This document shows, piece after piece, positions 44,276 to 54,924 of a DNA stretch of 64,000 bases. Numbering within the stretch: position 1 is the stretch's first letter; each line of letters starts with the position of its first letter. Below the pieces are notes generated by a model that was not told the DNA's origin, did not search any database, and worked only from the letters and a program-made list of their open reading frames with translations. The stretch comes from Pyrus communis (lineage: Eukaryota; Streptophyta; Magnoliopsida; Rosales; Rosaceae): NCBI RefSeq assembly GCF_963583255.1, contig NC_084813.1:8604001-8668000 (forward strand), written 5' to 3'. The position numbers were made by a program, and so were the translations under genes.

Positions 44276-45918
44276 TAACTAAGTATATCTGATGCAAATT
44301 CGTAGGATTTTATCACCCATAACTTCAATCGTTGTTCCTTGCTGTTTTAAGGTGTTTTTAAGTTGTTTTAGAGTGTTTTAGTATTTTTTGTTTTATAACT
44401 CCGAAAAGCACATAAAAATTTGAAAAACATGTTTTGAAAAACCTAAAAAGAGTGTTTTGAGTCGTTTTTGTGTGTTTGTGTCTTAGGATACCTTCCAACA
44501 CAATGATGAGGATTTGGTTTGTAATTGCATGACTGTTAAAAAGAGTTATAAACATGGAGAAAAATTTGATTTACTCTTGGTATATGCTTGGTTATGGTTA
44601 TAAAGTATGACTTCACATGCAATCATAAAAGAAAAATTCGTTTCTGTAACATGCTTGAAGGAAGGAACTCATAATAACGCTACATCCCTGTGAGACTCGA
44701 GCCATTACTTTCTTTGGAGAGTTATAATCTGTGATTCTTTGTTTTCTAAAGTTGTTGCATGATCTCATTATTCCTTGCTTGGTTGCTACTTAGAATGCAA
44801 TTGTATCATGATAGAACTAAATGCTAGAACTTATATCCGTTTCATTCAAAGCATGACATTGAATTGCATAACATATATCAAGATGAAGTTGTGTAGTTGC
44901 CACCATAGCCAAATAGCCTTACTTCCCATATTTCGTATATGTTGTAAGTTTTAACCCCGTTGAGCCTTGTTTAGCCCATGTTCTTTGTTAACCCATATCA
45001 TCCTCACCTAGCCTAGATTAGGACCATCCGTACCCTTGTTCTTGAAGCATAGTAAGCATGACGGAAAATGAATTCCTTTTGATTAATATGTTGCAGAAAA
45101 TAAGTGTGGGGGAAGGATTATTGATGAGAGTTGTTGTGTCATAGGCACGGCTAGAAAAGAAAAAAAAAAGAAAAAAAAAGAAAAAAAAAGAAAAAAAAAG
45201 TCATGAAAAAGAAAAGAAAAATAAGAGTTGTTTGAATCTCCCCTATTTGTCTAAAAGTTGTTTTCTGCGCTCTAAAGGAAATTCTAAGTGCCTAATTCAT
45301 TACTTTGCTCACTATTGCTCAAAGAACTTTTGTTTATCCCTATCTTTCTTTGTTATCCAAACACCCCAAGCCCCAGTATAACCCGTGACTTCAATCTTGA
45401 GTGTTATGTGTTTCAATTTGTGGAGTTTGAACTTGGTATGAGCATATGGTGTCACTGGTTCTCGCATCTAAGTAGGAGCATTCCATTCCTGAGATCATAC
45501 CTAAACATGCTTATTAAACTCCAGAAATTGCTTTCTTTGTGATACATATATGTGAGTGTTCGTTTTTATATTTACATCAATCTTCTCACATATAACTAGT
45601 TTAGGGTGTGTAGTCAGAAAATCTGAGTGAAAATTGAGTGCATATCTTGTAAGGAATTGAGCAAATTCTCTAAGGCATGTTACTACATTCAAAACATGGT
45701 TTTAAATGCTTAATTATGAACTAGTATGTGGTGACTATGATTAAGTATGTACTTAAGTGTAAAGATAACCAAAATCTGTGGGAATGATGATTTTTAACAT
45801 GTCATGTGCATTGGAAATCCCTGAGGCAACGTTGGAAGGTTTAAGATTGTCTTTGGTTTGTTTTGTTTCGTTTCGTTTTGTTTTGTTTTTCTGTTTTGCT
45901 CGAGGACTAGCAAAAGCT
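44276..45918 (+). other. Non-coding 3' region of element A
   Basis: No ORF with support. It contains a second purine box AAGTGTGGGGG (45,102-45,112), then an A-rich (AAAAAAAAAG)n run (about 45,159-45,200) and TTTTG repeats (45,860-45,900). The same layout, inverted, is seen in element B at 58,994-60,720. Confidence 0.7.
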
Positions 45919-45933
45919 AAGTGTGGGGGAATT
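45919..45933 (+). other. Polypurine tract of element A
   Basis: AAGTGTGGGGGAATT directly before the 3' LTR start TGATAGG. Two further AAGTGTGGGGG boxes lie upstream at 44,263 and 45,102. Confidence 0.85.
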
Positions 45934-47877
45934 TGATAGGAGCATATTCATGCGACTTAAATGGCTTGTTCTCGTACATTTACGTTGTTATTTCTTAGTT
46001 CTTTAAGTCTTTTAAGTTAGTTTCGTATGTTTTCAAGTTCTAAGGGCTAAAGGAGCAAAGAAGTGCATTTTGGGCCTTTTGGAGCACTATTGGGCTAAGG
46101 ATGGATAGCTTATGCTTGGAGCCAAAATGTTGGATGAAATTGAAGGCCTTGTATGCATCTTAGGACATAAAACAAAGGGTCTAGCCCATTCTCTTCCCAA
46201 AAACCATCCTAACCCATGCATAACCTACCAATTTCAGCCACATGCACACAAATACATTCATTGCCGTGCACACTCCATCCCATTTTCAGCCATCCCACTT
46301 CATCATTGCAGCCACCATTCACCCTAGTTGTCAATCACATGCTTTCCCATTCTATAATTCATTCACATGCATCTTTAACCCTTCAATCACATGTTTTCCC
46401 AACAAACAAATCAGCCACATGCATCACAAACAACCCATTGTCGTGCATCCCTTGCATTTCCAGGATTCCCATTTACATTTTCAGCTTTCCACCAACCAAC
46501 CTAGTTGTCATTCCACATGCATTCCCTTCTTTAATCATTCCTAGCTGCCATTCACATGTTCTCCCATCCATTCTCTCCCTATAAAACCATGCAATGCATT
46601 CATACAATTCATTCCATTCACCACAACACAACACACAACACAAACACCATTCTTTGCCGTGCATCCCCTTCCATTTTCTGCATTTCTTCTCCTCCATTGC
46701 AGCCACTCCAACCATTCCCCACTCCATTCCACATACACCTAAAGCCCTAAACATTTCCTTAGACCTTGTGCCGCAACGAAGAGGAAGAGAAGAGGGCCTA
46801 AACGTTCATACAATTCAAGGTTGAGTTGTTGGAATGTTTAGGTGTTTCTTTGATTTCAATGTTTAATTTCAATTCTCTTTGTCTTGTACGTATGAGGAAC
46901 TAAACCCCCTTTAGCTAGGGGGTGATTCGAAACCATGATTATATATGTAAAATAAGTTGATTACTTCCAGTTATCATTGCATAAGTCGTTAACGCAATTT
47001 ACTTAACCGTTTGACGGATAACTTATTCTTGTATGTTTATTAGGGAGGCCTACTTAATTTGCATGCTTGAATTTGGAGCTAGAATATTAGGGTGTTTCAC
47101 CTAATCGTCACAAACTAATATTCACAAGTAGTTAAGGTTGTTTTCACAATCATGTTAAGTAAATTCCTGGCAAGAGTATCATGCTTCATAGTTACAAATG
47201 CCTTGTCGATGCTTATGATTTCCAAAGAACGTAATGATTCTAACCTGTATCTTTATCATGCTGTTCATATAGAGAACTTGTTAGGAATAATTTGATTGCG
47301 ATGCATATTCATCCAATTCAATGATTCTAGGGAAATCTGAAGGTTAATTTAAGCGGACCTAATTAACTTGGAGCGTCGAGGTTCATAACTTATTGAATTG
47401 ATAACTGGAAATTGATTTACGTTGCATATATTTCATGTGTGGAGAAAGAACCCCTTAGCTATTCCATTATCTTGTTTTCAACAAATTCGTTTAACAATCT
47501 GCCTAGTTTCACAACTTGTTTTGTTAATTCAATTCTCGTCAAATCAAAACCCCTCTTTACTTTCTTGTTCTTTAGTGCTTAGAATCTGTTTAGTTTCTGT
47601 TTTAAAGTGTTTTGAATCAAGCCATAATCTTAAATTCGTCCAAAATTGGGTTTAAGGTCAGAAACTGCCTAGTTAGTGTTTTTAGGCAGTTTTGAGTCTT
47701 TTGAACTTGTTTTGAGTCCTTTGAGTCTTTGTGAACGTTTTTAACTTTATGTTTTTTAGTCAGTTTAGAGGTTTTAGCAAGCCCTCCTAATCCCCGGTCT
47801 AGAACGATCCCTACTTGCATCCTTACTACAATTTCACAACAAGAGGGTTAATTTGTGTGCGTATAATTCTCGCATCA
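45934..47877 (+). repeat. 3' LTR of element A
   Basis: 1,944 bp, nearly identical to 38,749-40,674. TATA-like CCCTATAAAACC is at about 46,578-46,589. It ends CTCGCATCA, followed by the right copy of the TATGT target duplication (47,878-47,882). Confidence 0.95.
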
Positions 47878-47887
47878 TATGTCAGTT

Positions 47888-47899
47888 TGGTATCAGAGC
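47888..47899 (+). other. Primer binding site, initiator tRNA-Met, of the interrupted gypsy element
   Basis: TGGTATCAGAGC, complementary to the 3' end of plant initiator tRNA-Met. It lies 3 bp after the displaced LTR end (CA at 47,883-47,884), so it belongs to the element whose LTR is at 36,125-38,748. Confidence 0.85.
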
Positions 47900-49520
47900 A
47901 TAAGTTGGGCAGTATTGCATCCATCACACACGTGATGAAAGCATTCTAGGTTCTTGAACCTACGCATCGAATCTTGCCACCTCGTCGACTACGAAAAATG
48001 TATTAGTTTTTCCTAAGTTTTGGGTAGCTTTGTCGACTTGTCGACATTTTGGAAGATTACTTTGACGAATGCTTTTAGACTTAAAGCGAAGAACTTCATT
48101 GCCAAAGAAAGATGTAGATTTGAGACTAGTTGATGGCCCTAAAACAGGGTTAGTTTATCAATAACGGTGTATTATCAGGGATCTATAAATCAATTCCATC
48201 ACTATTATTTAGCCATCGTTATTAAGCCTTTTGAGAATGGAAATCAGAAATAGTTTTGGTTCCTTGGCAATGTCCGTTAGAATACCACCTATTAGAATTT
48301 CTACGAAGTCTACTTTCGTCAAGATTCCAGAATTGTATGGAATGACAATGTGGTGCTACAGAGGTAGCACTCGATGGAAGAACATCTTGGGACAATCACT
48401 TTTCGTCCCTGATAACACTAATCTTACCAAATGCACTAGTGATTATTCCGGATCTTCAAGAGGAAGATTGACTTCTGTTTAAGTTCATCCTAAAATAAAT
48501 TGTTAGAAAATTCTTTCTCTGGCCTTAGGACGTTCCAGCCAACGCTAATTCCTAAGTTTTCTTTTGGTGATGTACTCGTCATTTGATGAGTATAGGCACC
48601 TGTGTACGAGTTGTCATACCTACAGTCAGTAGGAATTTCCGAAGTAGAAAGTGTTTTCCCTAGAATTTTTTAACCATTTCACAGGACCAATTCTTTACCA
48701 ATCATTCAAAACCATTTACCGAGCAGGCTTTTACCTGTAATGAGCCTATAGTGGCGCTATTAATTGGCAACATTGTCTGATATCCAGAAGTTGTTAACTA
48801 GTATTTAAGCAGTATGATTTCTGATACCAGACACATGCTAGTATCTGGGAGTGATACCTTTTTGCTGGGACACTAGTTTACAGTTTTAGAGTAGCGAACA
48901 ATATCAAAATATCGGATATGTGTCAATTAGCGGCGTGATTGGTAGATTGATTGTCAGTGACTAAATAAGCTGAAGAAACTAAATCATGGAAGCTTAGTAG
49001 CAGACCTTATATTAAGACAGTAAACTCAAGGTTATGTTAATCATATTACCTATTTAGGTAATCAAAACTTCTTTGACTACCCACCTCTCGATCACTTCCA
49101 CAAGTTGACCTATTCGTGAAGGCGTAAGATTGAACCCTAGGTTTGTACCCAAACTTTAGCAACTTGATTGGGTCTCATTTAAAATCCTATTTCGAATTGA
49201 TGGTCTAGTTGACTAACCTTTGTAACTCGAATTTTCCTCTATAGTTTGATAAATTTATAGTATCAGTGATCTTTATACTTACCTCGACCGTGAAACTAAA
49301 TTCTTTAAGCTCTGTTAGTCAGCTTTATACCAGATTAGATCGACTAACTCGTGCCTTACTATGAGTTCACATCTTTGGCCCAAGCTCACACCCTTAAGCT
49401 CTTATTGAACCAATAGAACCCCGAAGTTTTCTTGCAAAACAAACCTTTAATCCTGTTTTTACATCTATTTTGATTAAACCTGAAATTTTCAATTTTTAAT
49501 CCACCTCTTTTCCTGCAGAA
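47900..49520. other. Decayed interior after the tRNA-Met primer site
   Basis: No recognisable gag or pol. A small open frame at 48,231-48,482 (MEIRNSFGSLAMSVRIPPIR) matches nothing I know. It may be the leader of the gypsy element followed by unrelated sequence. Confidence 0.35.
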
Positions 49521-49523
49521 CAT

Positions 49524-49742
49524 ATGTCAAATTTGAACAAATTCGACTTCACCGCTTTAGATACTTATGACACCAACTATCTCAATAGGCCCAAGATATC
49601 AAGATTGCACCTCAAGGCGATAAAGCTATCTGACACCATCCCCCTACCAACCCCAACACACACACACACACACAAAAGGCGCAAAGGCTTTCCCTGCCAT
49701 CTTCACCCTACAACATACCTAGGTGAAAGCCAGCCCATCTGA
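49524..49742 (+). pseudogene. Fragment of retrotransposon gag-like ORF
   Basis: Begins MSNLNKFDFTALDTYDTNYL and continues RLHLKAIKLSDTI. This resembles the N-terminus of copia-type gag-like proteins of plants (pattern LxFxALDxxGxNYLxWxxxxxxHL), but the Trp is missing. It runs into an (AC)n microsatellite at about 49,657-49,674 and stops at 72 codons. Probably a 5' remnant of a decayed element. Confidence 0.5.
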
Positions 49743-49989
49743 GTAGTCCTGTACTGATTTGATTGTTTTGCAAAAAGCCTGACAAGATTTCTCCTATGGA
49801 AAGCCCCATCAATGGTGGAGGCTTCGATTTCTTATAGCAACAACTAGTAGCCGTGAACCTCATGGTAAGGTTGCAGTTGTGCCTTAAGGATCCGGATCCG
49901 GATGTGGCGGGCCTCTGTGAAGTGGGTTTTTAGTATCGGGAATCTAAAAGGAAAGTGAGATTCCCAATGAAGAGGCTGAGAGGTAGCCT

Positions 49990-51120
49990 AGCAAACGGGT
50001 CGTGTTTGCCATGTTTCGTGTCGTTTTCATGTAACACATATTATCTTAATGGGTCGTGTCGTGTCACACTCGTTATCTTAACGAGTCCTTAACAAGTCGG
50101 GCCACTTTACCCAATAGGTAAAATGACCAGACCTGTTAAGAAAAATATATATTTTTTTTCTTAAATTTGCACATACCACATTGTCACATATATATTACTT
50201 TAAAACATAAAAACACATTTATCGTTAAATACTACCTCTATACTCCAAAATAAGAGCCTAATATAAAAGCACCAATACACTATTAGTCTACCAAATTAGA
50301 TCATCTCCGAATCTCCTCACTGGGAATCCTGGGAATCAATTAGTACCAATTGCTCATAAAAAATCGTGTGATCATAATTTTTTCTTTTTTATAATTTTTC
50401 ACGCAAAATGAGGCTACCTTATTGTTGAAAATTAAAAAAGGAAAAAACTGTGTCCACAAGATTTTTGATGAACTGTTGGTATTAATTGATCCCCAAGATC
50501 CCCAGTGAGGAGATCAAGAGAGGATCTAATTCCTTAGTTTACTACAAAATATCAAATGTGCAAGGATATGAAAAATGAAAGAGTTTTTCTTTTCAACCTT
50601 TCTCAGAAGTTAAAACCTTACCAATGAAACTCAAAGCTTGCATGTTATTTCTTTTACAAAATCTTTCAATTTTCATCAATCATTATGAGGAATTTGTTTT
50701 GGAACTTTGGCTTGATCTATTGCCTTCAAGAGTTATGTTGATGATGTTTTCAGTAAGGTTTTCCACATCCGAACTCTTTCACATTGAATAAGTATATAAA
50801 AACCAAACATTATAAATCATTCAAATTATGAGAACTTTACCAAAATAATTATGAAAAGAAATAAAACAATAGTACTATACCATATAAAAATATATTACCT
50901 CATTTTTCAAATTTTCTAAATATAAATTAATATACATATATAATATTATATAATTATTATAGTATTTTTAGGGGTATAAAACAATTAAATTAATATTTTG
51001 CTTATTATGTATCAAATTATCCATGTATACTCGAATCAACCTATTATCTTAAACAGTATTTATCTAATTATCCGATAACGATCCAATTCGTTATCGTAAA
51101 TTGTCGGGCCTACAGAGAAG
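49990..51120. other. Repeat-rich stretch with GGGTCGTGTCGTGT motif
   Basis: Contains 'AACGGGTCGTGTTTGCCATG' and 'GGGTCGTGTCGTGTCACACT' words (49,995-50,110). Related words reappear inverted near 51,060-51,110 (CCGATAACGATCCAATTCG, TTGTCGGGCC), suggesting the ends of a non-autonomous DNA element with the smaller MITE at 50,294 inside. Superfamily not assigned; no gene. Confidence 0.4.
50294..50531. mobile_element. MITE with long terminal inverted repeats
   Basis: A 238-bp element whose ends are inverted repeats of about 55 bp: AATTAGATC, CTCCTCACTGGGAATC, GGGAATCAATTAGTACCA on the left against the reverse complement of 50,473-50,531 on the right, with a few mismatches. AT-rich middle without coding sequence. 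The target duplication is unclear. Confidence 0.75.
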
Positions 51121-51784
51121 GATTGTTGCGTGATGCTACGGTAATCGGCGTTCTGTGGCCAGGAAAGGTTGGGCTTCTAGTTTACGTTTATTTTAATTTT
51201 TCTTATTTTTTAATTTTTTCAGAAAATTAACAGTGTTTGAAAATAGAGTTAATGTTGGACAGGTTTCAAACTCTGAGATGGGCCGCAAAGAGCCATAAGA
51301 ATTTTGGGGTGCAAAAGATATGAACTCTATTTTTTCGTTGTGTTATTAGTGAGACCCCTACACATTATTTATTTTCTCAGCCCAGTCCATACGTGGAGGG
51401 TGAGTCAGATTCGAGTCCAGACTAGAAAAGCGCATGAATCACTTCCAAAATTCCAGACAATCAGATCATAAATCAAAGATAATGTTAAAGAGATCAAATT
51501 TACAAATTAAATGATATATCATTAATAAAAAATAAGTATGTTAATCGATACGTAAATAATAATTTAATAATTATCTATCACATCATTTGATTTAAAAATT
51601 TTAAATAATCTCTCTAACATTACCCTCAAATATATGATTCAATAATAAAAGCTAAAAGTTATTAGATTGCATAAAAAGCAATACAAAAATACAAAGGTGT
51701 TCATCACAAAAGCCCCTACCTACCGTATATATATTTCCACAGCGATTTGTCCTTCCTTTCTTTTCTCTGCTGCCAAACGCTGCG

Positions 51785-52186
51785 TTAGCTTTTGGAGGAG
51801 GAGGAAGAAGAGTCCCCTTTGAAGATTAGGAAGCTGAGAGTCTCAAGTGTAAAGTAGATGAAGGTTCCTTTACAGTGAGTGAAAAAACAACCGAAATTTG
51901 ATCCCACCACACATTGCCAACCGCTTCCATATCTCATGTCAAACTCCTGCATTCGATTTGCAAATACAAACCCACAAAATAATAATTACCAACAAAAATA
52001 TAAAAACTAATTTATGTATATGTGACAATTAACAACGAAAGTATGTACCTTTTTGATGTGGGCAGCTATAGATCTGCAGTCAACGACATCGTGAAGATCC
52101 AGAGCTTCAGAAGCAGCTGCCATGGCTTGCATCTGCATCTTCACCGGCATATCTGTGTCCTCTATCACTGCTCTGCCTTCCAACAT
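51785..52186 (-). CDS. Dynein light chain, LC8 type (two exons, intact)
   Basis: Reverse strand, exon 1 52186-52049 and exon 2 51946-51785, separated by a 102-bp GT-AG intron; 99 residues. Exon 1 reads MLEGRAVIEDTDMPVKMQMQ then ALDLHDVVDCRSIAAHIKK. Exon 2 reads EFDMRYGSGWQCVVGSNFGC, FFTHCKGTFIYFTLETLSFL, IFKGDSSSSSSKS. The whole LC8 fold is present, including the beta-strand segment GTFIYF and the peptide-binding region. The usual family length is about 90 residues, so the Ser-rich tail after IFKG is extra. LC8 proteins are dimeric hubs that bind short linear motifs. Flowering plants lack dynein heavy chains, so a motor role is unlikely. The ATG at 52,186 is chosen because it begins the conserved MLEGxAxxEDTDMP; an upstream ATG at 52,222 is also in frame. 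Confidence 0.93.
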
Positions 52187-52263
52187 CCTCTCTCTCTCTT
52201 TTCTTCTGAGAGTGTGATACAAAAGAAAGAAACCCCAGTTGGGATTTGCACGATTTGGTAGTC

Positions 52264-52345
52264 CTTATCTCCTAGAAGCTAGAATTAAATAAAGAAAGTG
52301 TGTTCTTATCTCCTAGAAGCTAGAATTAAATAAAGAAAGTGTGTG
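52264..52345 (-). promoter_or_regulatory. 41-bp tandem duplication in LC8 promoter
   Basis: Two adjacent, nearly identical 41-bp units (52,264-52,304 and 52,305-52,345), 78-160 bp upstream of the LC8 start codon. On the coding strand each contains TTTATTTAATTCTAGC, a TATA-like sequence. The duplication therefore doubles the likely core promoter or its near upstream part. Confidence 0.6.
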
Positions 52346-52689
52346 CTTATCACTTAACAGAAATAGAAGAAGATAAATGACAGATGTTGCTGCTGGATGG
52401 GATGCGGACCAGGCACGTACTCCAATAAATATTGTTTTTAGCAGTCTTTTGTCCTCAATTTCTGGACATTTAAATTTTTTTAACCCTTTTTTTTCAGCAT
52501 TTTCTGTACTGTTAGTTATAGACGAGTACAGCTAACGCCACCCTTATCGTAGTGTGTTTGGGGAGTAATTGATGATTTGCCACGTTATGTAACTTTTGTG
52601 TGTTCTATTTTTTTGGATAAGAACTTTTGGGTATTCAAGATGCTTTGTCTATTGTTTCCAGAATTTAAAACCTGTTCTTTGGGTAAATA

Positions 52690-53890
52690 ATTAACTTTGG
52701 ACTTAGAGGAAGTCCAAAAGAGTTCAATAAGAAGAGTTTCTGTCTAGAGCCCAGCACCAAGCCCATACCGTCCAACTCAAGAACAATTGGCGCTTTCCCA
52801 TTAATACAAAGGTTAGGTGCTTACAAGAAAAGTGACAACTGATGGAAATCAACCTACTCTCAGCCCAAAAGTACTTTTCAGTAGCAATACAAGTAAAATA
52901 TTGATGAGTCACTACCTTTCAATTGATTTCGGGCAAGAACAAAGCTACAGTCAGTCGGGCTAATTCGTCTATAAAAGGAGGAAGAGGGCCCAAAGACAAG
53001 GATACTCAACCAATCAAATAAACAAATATACAACTTGCCTCTCAGTCAAGCAAATACCCAGAAAGCCGTGCTTTATCCAAACTCTGCACCTTTTTAGCTT
53101 TAGATTTCCTTAGAAATACATCCTTTGTCTATGTAAAAGCTCTGCTACCTTTTCATAAATGTTGTAGTATCAATCTCCCATGTATAAACTCTTTTCCAGC
53201 CATCCCCTTTAACATACAATCCTTTCATAGCTGCCAAGAAAAAAGACCGCAAGACGTTTAACCTTGCTCGACAAGATGAAATCTTGTCCAACTCTCTTCG
53301 TTTTGTCTTTCAATTAATATATCTGGTGTTATAATGCATTCCCCAATTTATATTCAAGTTGTTTCTAGTCCTTTGATGATCCAAAGTTCCATTAACTCTC
53401 AGATCTGGTTCATTTAATGGTTTTATCATCATAGGAAGATTGAAATAGATTAAACTGATGACTTAATCAGATATGGACCTTCACCCTTTAAGCATACAAG
53501 ATAACGAACTAAAAGTCCTTGGTCTCAAGGCATAGAAAAGAACTTAATGTGGACTTAACCCATCCACGACAATCCTTTGATAACAATAAGTCAGAATAAC
53601 TTAAGGCATAAGTAATCAGCTTAAATACACTTGTTCTACGTCTGTCATACAGAGACGGCAGTGGCACGCCGTCGCACTCAGTTAGTTTTGATTGTGAGCC
53701 TCAAGGCCTACACCTAAGGCCTACACCTAAGGCCCCACAAAGGCACCTTTCAGAACTAACTGTGTCCTCCTCTTGCAGCATCCTGACAAGCAAGAGGCCG
53801 ACAAACAACCAAAATGCCAACTCCTCGGGGAGCTGTGTGCTCGAGCCAAGGACCCTTCCCAGTGAAATTCTTGCCCGAACACATGCTTAA
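52690..53890 (+). mobile_element. Solo LTR, same family as 7,840-9,010
   Basis: Collinear with the 3' LTR of the left gypsy element: TATA region CTATAAAAGG (52,969-52,978), 'ACTCAACCAATCAA', 'CCAAACTCTGCACC', 'GTTAGTTTTGATTGTGAGCC' and the GCATCCTGACAAGC tail region. A 15-bp unit 'GGCCTACACCTAA' is duplicated at about 53,705-53,732. No internal domain flanks it on either side, so it is most likely a solo LTR. Ends are approximate. Confidence 0.7.
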
Positions 53891-54094
53891 TATGATATAG
53901 TAAAATTTTGATAATGTTTGATAAAGAGGAAATTAATGGTCACTCAATTAAGAATTTATAATTCTTTGTATCTTAGCTCATAAAAAACATATAGTTATGA
54001 TCATTTTCGTCAACTCCTGCTTCCGCTAAAACTTCCATCAAAATAAGTCACATGTATCAAGAAGCAACTATAGAAAACCAAATGAAAAAAATTG

Positions 54095-54395
54095 TAGCAA
54101 AGGTACCTCAACTTTAACCCAATTAGAGAAATAGTCCGTCAACTTTAACCCTATCAGAGAAATAGTCCCTCAATTTTAACTCAATTGGAGCATTGGTCTC
54201 TCAACTTTAACTTAATTGTAGCAATGAACCTTCCAATATGAGTCATTTTGACATAATTCTGATAGAATTGCCGAAAATGACCATAGCTGCACGTTTTGAT
54301 GAGATAAGGGACAATGGTTATGGATTTTTAGTTGAGGGACCATTGCCCAAATTGGTTTAAAGTTAAGGGACCATTTATATAATTTTCTCATAAAA
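54095..54395. mobile_element. MITE-like element with CTCAACTTTAACCCAATT repeats
   Basis: Left end repeats a CTCAACTTTAACCCAATT-AGAGAAATAGTCC unit about four times (54,108-54,225). The right end (about 54,330-54,395) carries the inverted form (AAATTGGTTTAAAGTTAAGG, ACCATT). Non-coding, AT-rich; a common type in plant intergenic DNA. Confidence 0.5.
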
Positions 54396-54924
54396 GAATG
54401 ACTGGCTTACATAATAAAAGTGTTTGGTTTTTTACTTGGGTTAGTGCAATAAAATAAGACCTTCCCCAATTCTTGGGTTAAAACCTAAAATTTTTAATTC
54501 ATAAAATTTAGGTTTTAACTTAGAAACAGTTTTTTCTGCTCCAACCTTTTTGGGTTAAATTTTTAGTCCGAGATTATTAAAAAATAAATTTAGGCTATTT
54601 TTCTTTTTAAACTAACTTTAAAAAAAAAAAATTATGTAGGCTATCCTAATTTAATTTTTTTAACATTTTAATCTAAAAATATTTAGATTCGGATAAATAT
54701 TGAAAAATAACTAAGCCGACACCATGATAATTAATAAACAAAATAAAATTAATACAAACGATAATTAATAAACTACGAAAAAAATTAAGCAACTGTTATT
54801 AGCACTCCTAAAATCTCACTCTACACTCCTCACAATTGTAGTTTTCTTTCTAATTATAAGAAGTTTGGAATGCAAAATAAAATTTTTGGAATGCCAATAA
54901 GAAATTCCAAAAATTAATACAACA

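Larger units (their letters stand above)
38749..47877 (+). mobile_element. Element A: complete non-autonomous Athila-like LTR retrotransposon with antisense ORF
   Basis: A 9,129-bp element bounded by TG...CA and by TATGT target duplications. Order: 5' LTR (38,749-40,674), tRNA-Asp primer site, shortened gag/protease-linker ORF (+), antisense coiled-coil ORF (-) with its own promoter-like block, long AT-rich 3' region with three polypurine-like boxes, 3' LTR (45,934-47,877). No reverse transcriptase, RNase H or integrase was found on either strand, so it must be mobilised in trans. Athila affinity rests on the gag C-terminal phrases, on 'GCGCTACTTGGGAGGCAACC' (about 42,123) and on the primer site. 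The LTRs are almost identical, so insertion was recent. Confidence 0.93.
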
